Shown here: positions 1 to 12,500 of the stretch, one piece after another
Numbering within the stretch: the first letter of the stretch is position 1
How the letters are laid out: every line of letters starts with the position of its first letter
Assembly: GCA_033439685.1 (NCBI GenBank)
Contig: JAUEDM010000002.1
Location: 5,890,001-5,954,000 of the forward strand
Origin: Apodospora peruviana
Lineage: Eukaryota > Ascomycota > Sordariomycetes > Sordariales > Lasiosphaeriaceae
Reading direction: 5' to 3'
DNA: 64,000 bases
The notes under the pieces: model-generated
The model's database searches: none
The model's input: the letters and a program-made list of their open reading frames with translations, nothing else
What the model was told of the DNA's origin: nothing
Program-made: the position numbers and the translations under genes

Positions 1-1114
1 TTTCCGTTCCGGAAAGAAAGATGCTTGGGTGAGTGAAGCAGAGACGCTAATCAGGCCTAAGACTTCCGACTCCGATGAAAGGTTACCTACTTTAGTTATT
101 TAGATAGGTGGTGAGCGCATGGGATACAGATAACCAGATACCGAGGTAAGTAAGCATGCACTCTGTGTGTCGGAGTTTGGTGTGAAATATCCACTACGTA
201 TTAAAATTTCACCATTATAACTACATGCTAGAGAGACAGGGGATAACGGAGCTAGATCCGATTGATCATAGTTGCTCCATATTGCTGGAAAATCCCGCGT
301 GATAAGTAATAATTATCCATGTGTGAGCGGACATGTACAGAATCCCGAGTCCATGGACAAGGGTCTTGAATGCCGAAAGTGAGGGGGCCGGATGTTGGCT
401 GTGGACTGGAGAACAAGGACTTTTCGATTGCCGTCGACCGTTATGGAATGAATGGCATAAACTTCCGAGTCTACCACCATATCATCATGAATGAATGACC
501 GGAGAGAGGGGAGCTCTCCGGCGTCCCGTCTTTCGCCCCGCTCCCGTGTGACAACTCACCTTGCAGAGGTAAGCACTTGTAAGGCAGCTACGCCGGGGGG
601 TGAAGTGCAGAGATACCGGTTCATCATGGTTGGCTCACTCTGCATGAGTGATGACTCCTGATAACAACCTCTACTGTTGGCGAGAGATGGTCAAAAGCTG
701 CTCCTTGAATCTCTGTTGGAAAGCGGGGGAGGTATTACGAATTAGATATGCACTGATCAAAAAGGGAGTAACCTAGATGTGGTGGGAAACGCCCGAGTAA
801 ATTCCTATTGGCTACTATCGATGTTGGCTGCCTCTCACTGCGCTGTCAAGACGCCACATTTGGAGGATTAATCCAATGGAATGGTCACGTTGGGGAGCGA
901 GCGATCAGCAAATGCGGTGTGACGCTGGGCGCGCGCCATCGACAAACTAAATGGTGCTCGAAGTTCGGAGATAATGTTTCCTGCCAACCCCTGGCCTTCA
1001 CCCTTGAGGTGATATTTCCACCAAATTCGAACAAGATATGCAGCTGCTGGAAAGGAAATGTACACCATTGGTGTTTGGGATGTTTTAAACGCGTTACTCC
1101 GTCTAGACTACTAA
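1..1114. other. Intergenic, no gene seen
   Basis: I found no extended reading frame with recognisable protein content on either strand. Short open frames at about 808-1134 and 868-1118 overlap each other in several frames and have no motif. The stretch lies 3' of the minus-strand P450 and would include its 3' untranslated region. Confidence 0.5.
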
Positions 1115-3110
1115 TCACGCCTTCATATTCCTAGTTCGAGTTGTCATCTCAACAACGAGATCCATGCCTGGCATCGGCCCGCTAATTCCGAGAGATGGCA
1201 TTGTATCATTGATACGAGGAAACGGTGGTCTCTCGCCTTTCCCCTTTGATTCGGCGGCGCCCATGGTGTGTTGTTTGGCCAGCTTGAACTCAAAGTGGCG
1301 GAGAAGAATAGCGATGAAGCCAAAGACCTCTTCATTGGGTAAGAACTTGCCAGGGCACATCGTCACGCCACCGCCAAACGGTCGGTATGAGGGATGACGG
1401 ACCAGATTGGTTTTCTTCAAAAATCGTGTAGCGTCAAACTCGTGGGCCATCGGGCCCCAAACCTCCTTGTTGGTGTGCAACTGGCGGAAGGGAGTCATGA
1501 CCGAGTTCCCCGGCTCGAGCACCTTGCCACCGATTACGGTTTGCTGTGTGACTTGGCGGATTGAAGTAGAGCCATTCCGGACACGTAGCGTCTCGTTGAA
1601 GATGGCTTCGAGATTGGGACAGTTGCGGCAGAGGTACTTCACGCCCAGCTGCTCTTCATCGCTGGACTCATCAGATGTGCCTGACGATGATGGCTGGGAC
1701 TGTTGCCCCCATGCGGCTGCCGTTTCATGCTCCACGAGTCGCAGCAGAGGCTCATCGTAGAGCAAGGTTGCCAGAATCCAGAAGGTGATGTTGTATCCGT
1801 TCGACATCGCACTAAGAAGAGCAGAACCAGATGATGGGTTAACCCGTTTACTTATCGAGAGCAACTTAATATGAGGAGAAGACTAAAAGGAACTCGACTT
1901 ACGCCCAGAAGCCCATCAGTAACATTGAGGCACGCGATTCCACATCAATATCAACTGTTTCCATGGCCGAAAGCAGGCGGTCGATCGCCCAAGCCACTCC
2001 TTCGTCTCTCCTGCTGGAAGAAGTCTGGATAAACTCAACCAGCGTTGCCATCAGGCTCTTGCGCGGTCCGGAGACGGGAGTCTCAAAAAAGGCCGACATA
2101 GCCAAAGACCACCATCCACACCTGCTCGTTGAATTGAGCATATTCTCAACAATGTCAGGGTCAATATTGTGTAAGTGACGTCCAAAGAGAGACTGAGTGA
2201 TTGCTTCCCCAAGAGGCTTGCTGAACAATGAGTAGAGGGATACCTGACGACACTGCTCTTTGCTGCACCAAAGGCAACTGCCTCCTGACGGAATGGTGCA
2301 GTAATCCAACAGCCCGTCGCCGCCAAACTGCAAAGACGTACGTAGGGAGGCTAAAAGGGCTTGACATAGCTTTTCTTCCTTGTCAACGGGGAGTAGTTGC
2401 TTCTTCCAGGTTTCCTCAACAAAGTGGACCAGGTTGAGTTGACCCGGGTTAATGGGGCTATTGGGGATGTAACACCAGTCGCCTGGCTGTGGTTTGTGCC
2501 AGGCGCGCTTGGAAGCCTCAGCGGTGACCCCGAAGTTCTTGAGCAGCCGGGCAAGATGGCTGTCAAAGCTCAGGCCTTCACTGTTCCGAAGCGTGGTAGT
2601 GACATTCGCAGGATTAGTGACGACGTACACCTTCTTCACCAGAACATGGAGAGCAAAGGTGTCATGTCCCACGGCCCATGTAGTCCCTAGAGGAAAGCAT
2701 CGTTAACATCTTCAACAGCACCTCCTTTAGTGCCCACAGATGAACGTATAGGCCGTCCTCCAACAGCTTGTCTGAAGACTTGAAGAATGCGTATGCGTGA
2801 CCTGGGAGACGACAGTTGATATGCCAGTGGGGACGGTTCGGTGCCCAGTTAACGATATGGCGGAAGGGGTGTTGATATTTACCGAAAACTGTGAGAGCAA
2901 TGAGTTAATACCGTCTGTAGTAATGCCAAAGGGAGAGCTCTTGGATTGTGCAGGGATATACATGGAATCCATTAAGGCAGGACAGCTGGCGCCGCGAGCC
3001 AGATCAACCGCTTCAGGGTAAATGTCCAGAACCGCCAGAGGACGAGAAGCCATGATAGGACGAGAGCTGTCGAAGTTGGGAGCGGCAACCCGTACAAAGC
3101 CTCCCGTATC
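1115..3110 (-). pseudogene. Cytochrome P450, probably a decaying gene
   Basis: A heme-thiolate monooxygenase. The last exon (1115-1811) carries the K-helix motif NETLR and the heme loop FGGGVTMCPGK with its axial Cys. It joins through an intron at 1812-1902 (GTAAGT...TTAG) to an exon starting near 2685, restoring the phase at the Trp-Ala codons. The middle exon holds normal P450 sequence, but two one-base indels about 50 bp apart put a short stretch out of frame: a missing base near 2131-2135 and an extra A in the run 2085-2090. The N-terminus at 2690-3110 is fragmentary. A segment FFKSSDKLLEDGL fits the family's N-terminal region and another reading frame gives a hydrophobic anchor-like stretch, but I could not join them into one frame. 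The overall fold resembles fungal CYP7/CYP8-like P450s. The substrate is unknown. It may be a recent pseudogene or a gene altered but still expressed. Confidence 0.7.
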
Positions 3111-4307
3111 ATGATACCTGGGAACTGGGTTGTTGAACTTAAAACAAGTGCGGAGTAAGAGGCTACCTAAGCTGGCAGGTTCAGCGACGGTCTTGTGAGA
3201 ATGGAAATACAATTAACCTTTTTCAACCCTTATTTATATATATTCTTGGGTTTGGGGATATCCCAGTTCAACATCAAATGTGAGCCTGTTTCAATATGCA
3301 CCCCAAAGTTATTTGGTGATATCATTCACACCTGAGCGGATCCCACAAGCAACTCTTGCCCAAACAATCTGAGGAAAGGAAGATTCTCACTAGGTAGTCA
3401 ATCATCCTTCACACCCCTTCGGAGTGACCGAGATAATAGTTCGAAAGTCCCATGGTTCGGGCACATCCTGCGAGTTGGCTCAAGGAACGCTACCTCGAGG
3501 CCGTGAACAACCTTTCGGTGATCTCGTCAACGAAGTTGAACCGCCAGTCCATCCAATCTCGCGCGGATAGTTTCGGCGAGTAGACAGCTGATACCTCGCA
3601 GGATAAAAAAGGGTGTGGAGGTTGGTGGGCAACGCGACTATTTTCAAAATCTCAACATGCTGCCAACAAGGGTCAGTAATAACTATGTAGTTATTCTTGT
3701 ACCAAACCCCCGGTTACTGCCGGCATCGCCACTCCAAAAATTAGCATATAATTCCTTCATCTTGCAGATTTATTGAATTCCATCAGACCACAAGGCGCTG
3801 AAATATACCAGTACTACTCATCCTGCTGGTCTGTTATCGATCGACAGCTGGAGGTTGCGGATGGTCGTCAAAGTTCCCTACATATTATAGACCCGTAGGT
3901 TTGGTAACCAACCAGAACATTGCTGACATCCCTTATCGGTCCGTCCAACAGCTAGGCCATACTGCATTTAACAAAGTTTGTTTGACTGTGTGTTGTTCTC
4001 CAAGTCTTGATAATGTGCAGGGAACCATATCAAGATATATCACCAACGACCCCTCGGTACCAAGACAGCCAGGTGACAACCCTTTCCAATCTTTGCTGCC
4101 AACAACAAATAAACGGCACCACTCATTCGCCAACGCAAACCGCCACTCTTATTCATTCACACCCTGAGTCTCACAACATGATCTGATTTTCCTTTCTCCT
4201 TTCCAAATCTGCAACCACTACTCAAGAAGTCAAGTTAGTCTAGCCTCCTGATAGCATTCGACTCGGCATTCTCTCGGCCACTCCGTTTCGGCCCAGACCA
4301 GACAACC
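3111..4307. other. Intergenic between two divergent P450 genes
   Basis: This stretch separates the minus-strand and plus-strand P450 copies and would contain both promoters. Short open frames such as 3901-4167 have no recognisable content. I see no repeat boundaries or RNA gene. Confidence 0.4.
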
Positions 4308-5771
4308 ATGGCTACGCTATCGATTTTTCTGCGTGGTATAATCATGTTGTTGGCGTCATGGACTCTATACTTGGGCGTTTGTCTGTTGCGGAACTACATG
4401 GTGGCTCGCAAGATAGGCGTTCCAATCCGTATCATACCAATCGACCGCCTCAATCCGATCTGGATGCTTATCGACCGCAAGGTCTTGTCCGTCCTCAAAT
4501 GGCTGGTGCCATGGGTCGATGGGACAGGCTTTGCTAGGTACAACTTTCGAGGATGGGAGCTGAAGGACAGAATCCGATCCCACCAAGAACTGGGTGATGC
4601 CTTTGTCCTGGTGACTCCCGGGATGGTTTTATCTTGCCGACCCAGATGCGCTGATGGTGGTCTTTCGTCGAAAAAACAATTTCCCGCGCTGCACCGAGCT
4701 CACTGGTGAGTTCGTGCAGTCTAGCCTGGACTCCCAAAGTGTTATTAGGTTGTCTTGACCTGAACGCTAACACACTTCACCTTGGGGCAGGAATTCTCAA
4801 TGTCTTGGGACCCAACATCTCGACGGTGAGTTGCCGTTATGTTTTTCTACGTCCACCTGATCTTCATGGAAGCTATCAGCATGGTTCAGGAGACCGACTA
4901 ACCACATACTGCCACGACAATCAGGTCGACGGTGCACAATGGAAGATGCAACGCAAGCTGATAGCGACATGCTTCACCGAGCAAACAATAAGATTGTCTG
5001 GTCTGAAAGCACTGTCATTTCCAAAGCCATGCTGCATAACTGGACCTCCGAGCCGTCTGTCAAGACCATCGCCCCAGACACCCGCTCACTTTCCCTCAAC
5101 GTCCTCTCCACAGCCGGCTTCGGAAAGTCGGCCGCCACTTACTTTGGTGGCAACCAGGCGACCAACTTCCAAGAGTCATTGCAATTAATCCTCGGGAATT
5201 GCGTTCTCATAATGGCTCTGGGGCCTTCCTTTTTCGCAGATTGGAAGGCATCGCTTCCGTGAAAGCTGGGTCGTCTCCAAGAAGCTGCGCTTCATTCCAA
5301 TCCCACATGACCAGCTTGTACGAAGAAGGAAAGAAACAAGCATCATCGTCATGACCACGGGACCATAACCTCATGACATCCCTCGTACTCGCCTCACAAG
5401 ATGACGCCAAAGCCCGCCGCGGCGGCCTCGCGGAACAAGAAATCTACGCCAACATGTTCGTGTTGAACCTTGCCGGTCACGACACAACCGCCCACACCTT
5501 CACCTTTGCGCTGTACTTCCTGGCAGCCCATCCGGCGGTTACAGACTGGATTTCGGAAGAGCTTCGCCGCGTGCTCGGCGACCACCCACCGGGCGAATGG
5601 CATTACAAGAGCAACTTTCCCCGCCTGAAGCGTTGTTTGGCTGTCAATCCTGTACGAGACGATCCGTCTTTACAGTCCTGTGCCCCTGGCCAAGTGAACG
5701 CATTCCCGGCCCCAGACTCTCCTCGTCGACCGTGGCACGGCCAGCAAGAACCCACAGCCCTACAGCTATAA
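4308..5771 (+). pseudogene. Cytochrome P450 pseudogene, heme region missing
   Basis: The start at 4308 gives an N-terminal membrane anchor followed by P450 sequence such as FRGWELKDRIRSHQELGDAF. Frameshifts follow: near 4621, where the correct continuation (ADPDALMVVFRR) is one frame off, and near 4981-4984, where an A seems lost from an A-run (CFTEQ then NNKIVW). An in-frame TGA lies at 5352-5354 before the I-helix AGHDTTAH, which is intact. A four-base insertion near 5644-5649 shifts the frame just before the K-helix ETIR, and a further TGA at 5695-5697 follows in that frame. Two plausible introns sit at about 4709-4790 and 4826-4924. Beyond about 5770 no heme-binding Cys loop appears in any frame, on either side of the adjacent LTR. 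It is related to, but not the same family member as, the minus-strand P450. Confidence 0.8.
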
Positions 5772-5806
5772 GTCAGACCTGCATTTCTCTCTCTTTTCTC
5801 TCCTTA

Positions 5807-6004
5807 TTATTTGTCACGACCAGTGGTTCAAGGCGTGATAGCAGTTCAATTGGCTCTACAAACGAAGATTCTACTCTAAGGAAAAAAAGAAGAAAAGAGT
5901 GAAAGGTTACGCGTCTCCGACGCGTCTCTCCCAAATGTCTGCGGCGATGCGGTTTCCAGGGTTAGGGTGACCATTCCTAGCCCACCAGCCGTCGTCACAT
6001 TATT
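5807..6004. repeat. Target-site duplication TTATT around solo LTR
   Basis: TTATT occurs immediately before (5807-5811) and immediately after (6000-6004) the solo LTR. This fixes both LTR ends and shows that the element inserted here by transposition rather than by rearrangement. Confidence 0.85.
5812..5999 (-). repeat. Solo LTR of the chromovirus family, inverted
   Basis: This 188-bp block starts TGTCACG and ends TCACA. Read on the minus strand it aligns along its whole length with the 3' LTR at 17598-17782, including the shared block around TTCAATTGGCTCTAC. It is flanked by the perfect 5-bp direct repeat TTATT at 5807-5811 and 6000-6004, the target-site duplication expected of an LTR-retrotransposon integrase. 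A lone LTR with intact duplications is what recombination between the two LTRs of a full element leaves behind. Several differences from the other LTR are G:C to A:T, which would fit repeat-induced point mutation but was not tested statistically. Confidence 0.9.
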
Positions 6005-6590
6005 GAAGAAGATTATTAGTGGTCAACTCAAGGATCGAGATCGTGTATGAGCCAACAAGATTTTGTCTTTGTAATAGAACTCTCCCCTCTTGTTTTACAG
6101 CGCATAGTTCGTTGTACAGCCCTTGTGTCTAAGTTGAATCGTTCACTTACACTTGTTGGTACAGTGCATAGTTCACTGTATTCTTGTTCTATTGTTCCCC
6201 TTGAAGCTTACGTACCGCTGTCGCTTCCGCATTTCTTCCGCTGTGCAGGCTGCAGGCCGGAAGTGGAGAGTCGGAGCTGACATAATCAAGAGCAATCTCA
6301 ACGTGCGGCGGCCGTGCTTTATTTCATTCCGAGGAACCCGAGGAAGGCGCGTCTTCCTGGTAACTGCTTCGCCAAAGAATCGAAAGAATCATAATGGCAC
6401 AGACATTCACAAGGAAAGACAATTGGAGAACTGGATTGTCAAGGAAAGTGGATTGCTTGATCTCGAAATAAGGAACCCGGTGGATGCCCGTGATGGCAAG
6501 GGATGGAGAGAAAACACTGAAAAACAGCAAGAAAGACAGGAAGGGACTCCCAGCGAGTGACAAGCGGAAAACAGGAAAAAGAACCAAAAT
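6005..6590. other. Intergenic, 3' of the NACHT-ankyrin gene
   Basis: No gene recognised. I looked for the missing C-terminal part of the plus-strand P450 here and did not find a heme loop. Related short phrases recur around 6100-6180 (CGCATAGTTCGTTGTACAG and GTGCATAGTTCACTGTA), which may be an old repeat. Confidence 0.35.
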
Positions 6591-9500
6591 TCACTTCTTC
6601 CCCTCGTTCTTCTCAAACAATGCCAGAATCTTCTCTTTCCCACACGCAGCAGCGACATCCAAACTAGTCAGCTCCTTATCATCCTGGATCATAGGATCGA
6701 GACCATGCTCCAGCAGCGTCCCGAACATCAACGCGCTACCATGCTCTCCGCCTGCAACCACATGCATCAAAGTACGCCCCTTATTATCCCTGGCAGCAAC
6801 ATCCGCACCCGCATCCTCGAACAACTTCCAAACATCATCCCCAAACCTGCCAAAATCGCGACGCCTATCGCTCGCAGCCGCCTCAAAGAAGCAAGCTAGC
6901 GGCGTCTCGCCTCTTGCATTCCGTCCATTGATGTCAACACCCATTCCTAGCAGCCGCGAAAATAGTGCATGGACATGCGGGTTGTCGCTGAGGACCTTGG
7001 AGATGCAGTGCAATGCGTTGTTCCCGTCGACAGCATCGACGGTATGCGGGTCGGCTCCCGCGTCTAGCAGAAGATTTACGCTGGTGCATTCGCTCTGGCT
7101 AGTGGAAGAGATGGCCAGGATGGCGTAGTGGAGAGCAGTTCTGCCTTTTGTCTTGTCCACCTGCGAAACAAGCTTTGGATTGGCGGTCAGCAGAACCTGA
7201 AGGGGTTTCGGGTCTATGTCGCCTGAGAACCAGTGATTCGAACCTGAAGACCACGAGGTGGAGATGAAAGGTAGGTGCAGCGCGTTCCGACCGCTGGTGT
7301 CCACGACCGTGATGTCGGCCCCGCGCTCGAGGAGGATCTCGATGAGTAGTCGGTCTTCTTCAGATTTGCCATTCATGTTGTCCAATTTGATTGTCCGCTG
7401 AATACCAGACGTGCTGGCACAAGCTGCAAGGAGAAGGGTCCGGCCTTTGCTATCGCCATGTTCAAGGTCCAGATTTGGCAACTGAAGAAAGGGTTGAATG
7501 ATTCCTTTGTGCGAGAGGATCTGGTGGATGACGGTAGCCTGCTCAAGCTTGTCGACCACGTCGTTGTCGTCGTCGTCGTCGTCGTCGTCATCTTCTGTCT
7601 CGGCAGGCATCCAGAAACGGGCGAACGGGTCCGCTCCGCTGGCCAGCAGCGCACTCACCATCTGGGTTCGTCTCGACTCAGAGTCTTTATCGTCCACATC
7701 TGTCCCCTTTCGCTCTCTTGACTTGGTCGCAGCGTGGTAAAGAGGGTACTTCTCGTATTCTGGTACATGACTAGGATCGTGCCTGAAGCTATAGGGGGTG
7801 GTCTTTTCACGTGCTGCGGCGGCTAGCTTGTCGTGACGCATGTTTGCGTCACCAGTTGGGGCGGCAGCCAACAGTGCCTTGAGGACCTCGACCTCTTCCG
7901 TGTCGATAGCGGCAAACAGTGCAGGCGGCGTAATTCGAGCGCCGTGGGCGACGAGGAGGTGGACCAACTCAACATCGTTGCCCACCATCGCGAGACACGG
8001 TGTGCCGTCCTTTGACACCGCGTTCACATCCGCCCCTGCTTCTACCAAGAGCCTAGCAGCCGCTGTCTTGAAGACACTTGTTCCATACGGGTTGGACGGG
8101 CCCGGAGATGTGAGCGCCGTATGCAATGACGTGTGGCCGCTCTCATTGCGGATCTCCAAGTCGGGCTTGCGCGATAGCACATATGGCAAAGCCTCATAGA
8201 CCTGCCACCAGTGCTTGCCTGCAGCCAGGCAATGCAGAGGAGCAGCCCTGGCCCCGTATCTATAGCCATCGCCTCCACTCACAACCTCTGGCTCCATCCT
8301 TTGAGCATTGACAGAGGCTTTTGCTGTCTCAACCAGAAAACGGAGAACGTCCATGTTCGGCAGCTCGCGCTCGCAGGCAATCAGAACCAGTGGGTTGATT
8401 GACACTGGCCTCTCCCGAAACGTTGCGGCCACCTTCTTGTCTGAGCCTAAGATCATCTCCTGGTTGCTCGTCTCCTCCTCATCGTCAATATCGATATGGA
8501 AAGATGACTCCTCGGACGGGACGATATCATCGTCATCGTCATCCTTCAGTGTTGACCCAGAGTTATTGGGTGGTGATTGTTGATTTTCAGAGAGGTTCCC
8601 GAGCGCCTGCTGGGGGTGGTATGATTCCACACTATCAAACATCGTAACTCGGGTAGTTGGGTCGGCAAGCTTGGCCAACAGGTCCGCATAACCAAAGCGC
8701 GCCAACATCCCAAGAGCCGTATCCCCGTGGGAGTTGGCAAGACACGGATCGCATCCACCAGACCCAAAGGCAGCCTCAACGAGACCATACTCTCGCGAGT
8801 GTAGGAGCTGCACAAGTAGTCTCTCTTGTCGGTCAGGCTTTCCCATGGCCTTTTTGACCGGATCCGTGTCGCCGAATGCTTGTGCACCGGAAGTACGTCT
8901 CAGTTCATCCCAGCGTGCAATAAAGTCATCAAGAGAGTCATCATGTAATATACCCCAAGGATATACTGCAGCTGAGGTCACGGCAGGAGGAGCAGGAGCG
9001 CTGCTGGGGTTGGTTCGAAGCACAGAGTCAATTCTTTCGCGACTGGCGGATGTGTGTTTGAGGGATAGACTTGCCTCCAGGTCGCCCACGGTGGTTTTCA
9101 TGCCCTGGAGGTCGAGTCCATGGTGGAGCAACATGCCAACAATTTCTTCCAAGCGGGTACTCTTGTGCTCAGAGTCAAGCACCTTCCGTTGGTCTTGATA
9201 GCAATCCTCCACGATCTGCCAAGTCTTTTTACCTTGCCAGGCCAGGGGAGAGAGGTTGGGAGGTTGTGCGACCCCACTGATACCGTGCCGTTTCTGCGTC
9301 CATAGCTTGTTCTCGGGTTCAAATCCCAAACATGCCCGACGAAGCACGGTAGTGAACTCTTTCACTCTCGCACCGGCGTCCAGCAACAGAGAAACGGTCT
9401 CGGGTCGTCCGGACAGGCAAGCGTAATAGAGAGGAGGCACCTTGTCGCCGTCCAGTGCGTTGATAATGGTATCGGGCTGGCCGTACCTGCCAGTGGCGAT

Positions 9501-12500
9501 GGCGTTGAGCAGCATGCCCACGATGTTGGTCCTCCGTGCTCGAGCAGCAAGATGCAAAGGGGTTAGCCCACGATTTGTCGAAGACGAAATGTCCGCCCCC
9601 GCCAGAATCAGCCGTTGAAGAAAGTACTCGGAGAGACTCGAAGCAAGATGAATGGGGCGGAATCCCTCATGATCCATCCCATCGATTCTCTTGCATTCAC
9701 CAAGGGCGAGGTCGAGGGCGGCGTTATCCGCGGACTCGCCGAAGCCCCCAACACCACTGCAGATCAGATGCAGCATCGTTCGTCCAGTGTGGTTCTCGGC
9801 GTCCGGGTCGAGCCCAAGTCGAAGCAGTTCCCTGAAAAATGGAACACGTAGCTCGGCGTTCGCCTTGCGGGTAACCAGCTCATGCAGCAGGGTGTTGCCC
9901 GAGTAGTCCACCGCTCGATGATCCATGCCGAGGTCAAGAAAGTGCCTCAGCATGTCGGTGGGACGCATGTCGGACACCGATGAACACCGGTGAATGTTCG
10001 CAGTTATCTCGTGAAGAAGAGTGCGCCCCTTGTTGTCCCTAGTGTCTAGCCTTGCACCTATGTCTAGGAAAGCACTGACAGTCTTAAAGTCTCTCGTCCA
10101 AAACTCATCAACGCTCCGCATGAACTTGGTGGCACCAGCAAGGTCTCGTGCCTCAAGGTCGGCCCCCAGGACCACCAGGTGCTTCACCATCCCAGGGTCC
10201 CATCGTGGCGATTGTGCGACGTGAATTGGCATCTCGCCGCGGTGATTTCTCTGGCTTAATTTTGCACCATGAGCAACCAGCTTGTCTGCGAGGATGGCCC
10301 CTTTCCCGGGTATCCCCATATAGCTTTTGACCACCAAGTGCAATGGGGTATCGCCTTCGCTGTCTGGCATCGTGCAGTCCGGATGGCACTCGTCGATGAA
10401 CCGGGTGGCATTCGTCCAGTCGTGAACTTTAAGATAACATATGAGCGGCGTATAGCCATCCGAATGCCTGCGCTTGTTGACGTCTATCTTGCCTTCCTGC
10501 ACGAGCAGCTTCACCATCTCCCAGCCTTCCTCTGTCTGCTGTGGTGTGTGGAGGAGCGTGCTACCATCTGATGACTCCACGCTCGGGTCAGCCCCTCGGT
10601 CCAGGAGTAAACGCAGCATGACAGGATCATGGGCGGCACAATGCAATGGTGTTCTGTCGTCGGGGTTACGTCGGTTGATGTCTGCTCCAGCCCCCAAAAG
10701 GAGGTCAAGACCGTGCCTCATAGCCTCAAAGCCAATACCTCCACAGCCCCAGCCGCGTTGAGATGAGCAGAATATCTCCAATGGCGACGTGGAGTCAAAA
10801 AACCCCCAATTGTGGCCCCCGACGCCGGCAAACTCGTCATCATCCCCGGCACACAAGATGGTGGCATCAGCGCCCGCCGATAGCAGTGCCTCGATCGATT
10901 CAACGTCTCTAACCCGGCAGGCGCTGAACAAGAACGTGTTGCGATTAACTTTGGCGTTGACATCGATGCCGGGGTGCTGGAGGAGGCGCTTGACCAGTCT
11001 GGGGTGGGCGGTCCCCGAAGCCCAGTTGAGTGCGCGATGGACCGCTTCAACGTCGTCGTTTAAGAAGGGCAAGAAAGCTTCAAGGGCGTCGTGATGACCA
11101 GCCTGGCAGGCGTACATCAGCGCGGTATGCCCGACTGTTCGCGAAGCGTTGCCACACCAGTTGCCTGGGTCCTCACGGGTCTTCTTGGTCAAAGGATCCA
11201 CCCCGGCCGCGAGAAGAAGTCTGATGACGCCACCATGATTGTGGGCTGCTGCTCGGTGCAAAGGAGTGAGTCCATTATAATTGTCCGAGTTCGGGTTGAC
11301 GCCAGCATCGATCAGCACCCGCACAGCTGCTTCATGTCCGTTCTCGGCAGCATAGAACAGCGGCGTCTGCTTGAGGCAGTCGATGGGATCCAGTTCGGGG
11401 CCCGTAACACCTCGAGCTAATACGAGGAGCTCGAGGTATTGACTCAGGCCGTGTTGAGCAGCAACATGATAGGGTGTGACACCTTTGGTCAGGCGGGGAT
11501 CCCATTCCATGTTCAGCCAGGTCTCGAACCGGGGTCCGGGGGTGAGAAGCTGGTCCAAAGCCGATACAAGCTCAGAAGACATCGAGGAGGCGCCCGAACC
11601 AGCAGCCTTTGTCACGTGGATCGGCCAGTGCTTGGAGGCATATTGAACAAAGGGAAACTGGAGTCTCATGGTGGTCTGACTTTTGCGCAGTTGTTCGTTT
11701 TCGTACCAGGGGATTTCGTCATACTCATCCGAGCTATCATCCTGAACGGGCTTGCTTGGAATGATAGCGCTGTCCAGTGATCCAGCTTGCAAGTATCCAA
11801 GACAAGCCAGCGCCAACCGCTCGTGTGTTGGACCAGGGGTCAGGATTGGAAAGACTTGAGATGACTTCGTACCCAACAGGTCGTTGACAGACCGTGTGGC
11901 TCCAACCAAAAACTCGGTAAACGAGTGATGGATGACAGATATTGTCTCGTCGGGCTGGATTTCCAGGAGCGGCCCACACGCTTCCTTGACGAGAACTTTG
12001 GCGCCTTTCAGATCGAGGTCAGTGCTGGTGTCCAAAGTGTATATGGACCGGACGACTTCAGCCAGCTCAATAAGCCGGAGTGGTCGAGTGGCATGGGTCA
12101 CCCAGCAGAGGATGAGCAGCTGGATATCGCTTGGGATTTCGGATCGCCGAGCATGCTCCAACAATAGGTCGTTGTACATGGCATTCAGATCACCCGGCAG
12201 TGTCGTCAAGACTTTCCGCACGTCAGCCTGCGGCTCGAGAAAGGCGTCCATGGCGAGTTTGGCGTAGAGAAAGAGGCCTCTGGCGTGGCCGGGTACCGCT
12301 TCCTTGATTAAGGACTGGTCGTCGACCGGGATGGAAGAATCACGCATGCGGTGCTGGACATAGGTCGCAATGTCGATGTCGACGAGGCGCTCCTCGAGTC
12401 GGATTTTGAGTGCTGGGTACTCTCGGAGCGGCGCTTCAATGGTCGGCACAGGGCGGCTCGTGATCAAGACCTTGACAGTTGCTGGCTTCCACGACCCCAG

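Noticed and set aside
2727..3212. 161-codon minus-strand open frame upstream of the P450
   Set aside because: The P450-like N-terminal words lie in other frames of the same stretch, so this frame is probably a shadow.
5955..5965. TTAGGG-like sequence suggesting an internal telomere repeat
   Set aside because: Only one copy, and it lies inside the solo LTR and its partner LTR, so it belongs to the transposon.
7458..7740. Plus-strand open frames with Val or Ser runs
   Set aside because: They are antisense shadows of the aspartate-coding GTC repeat in the receptor gene.
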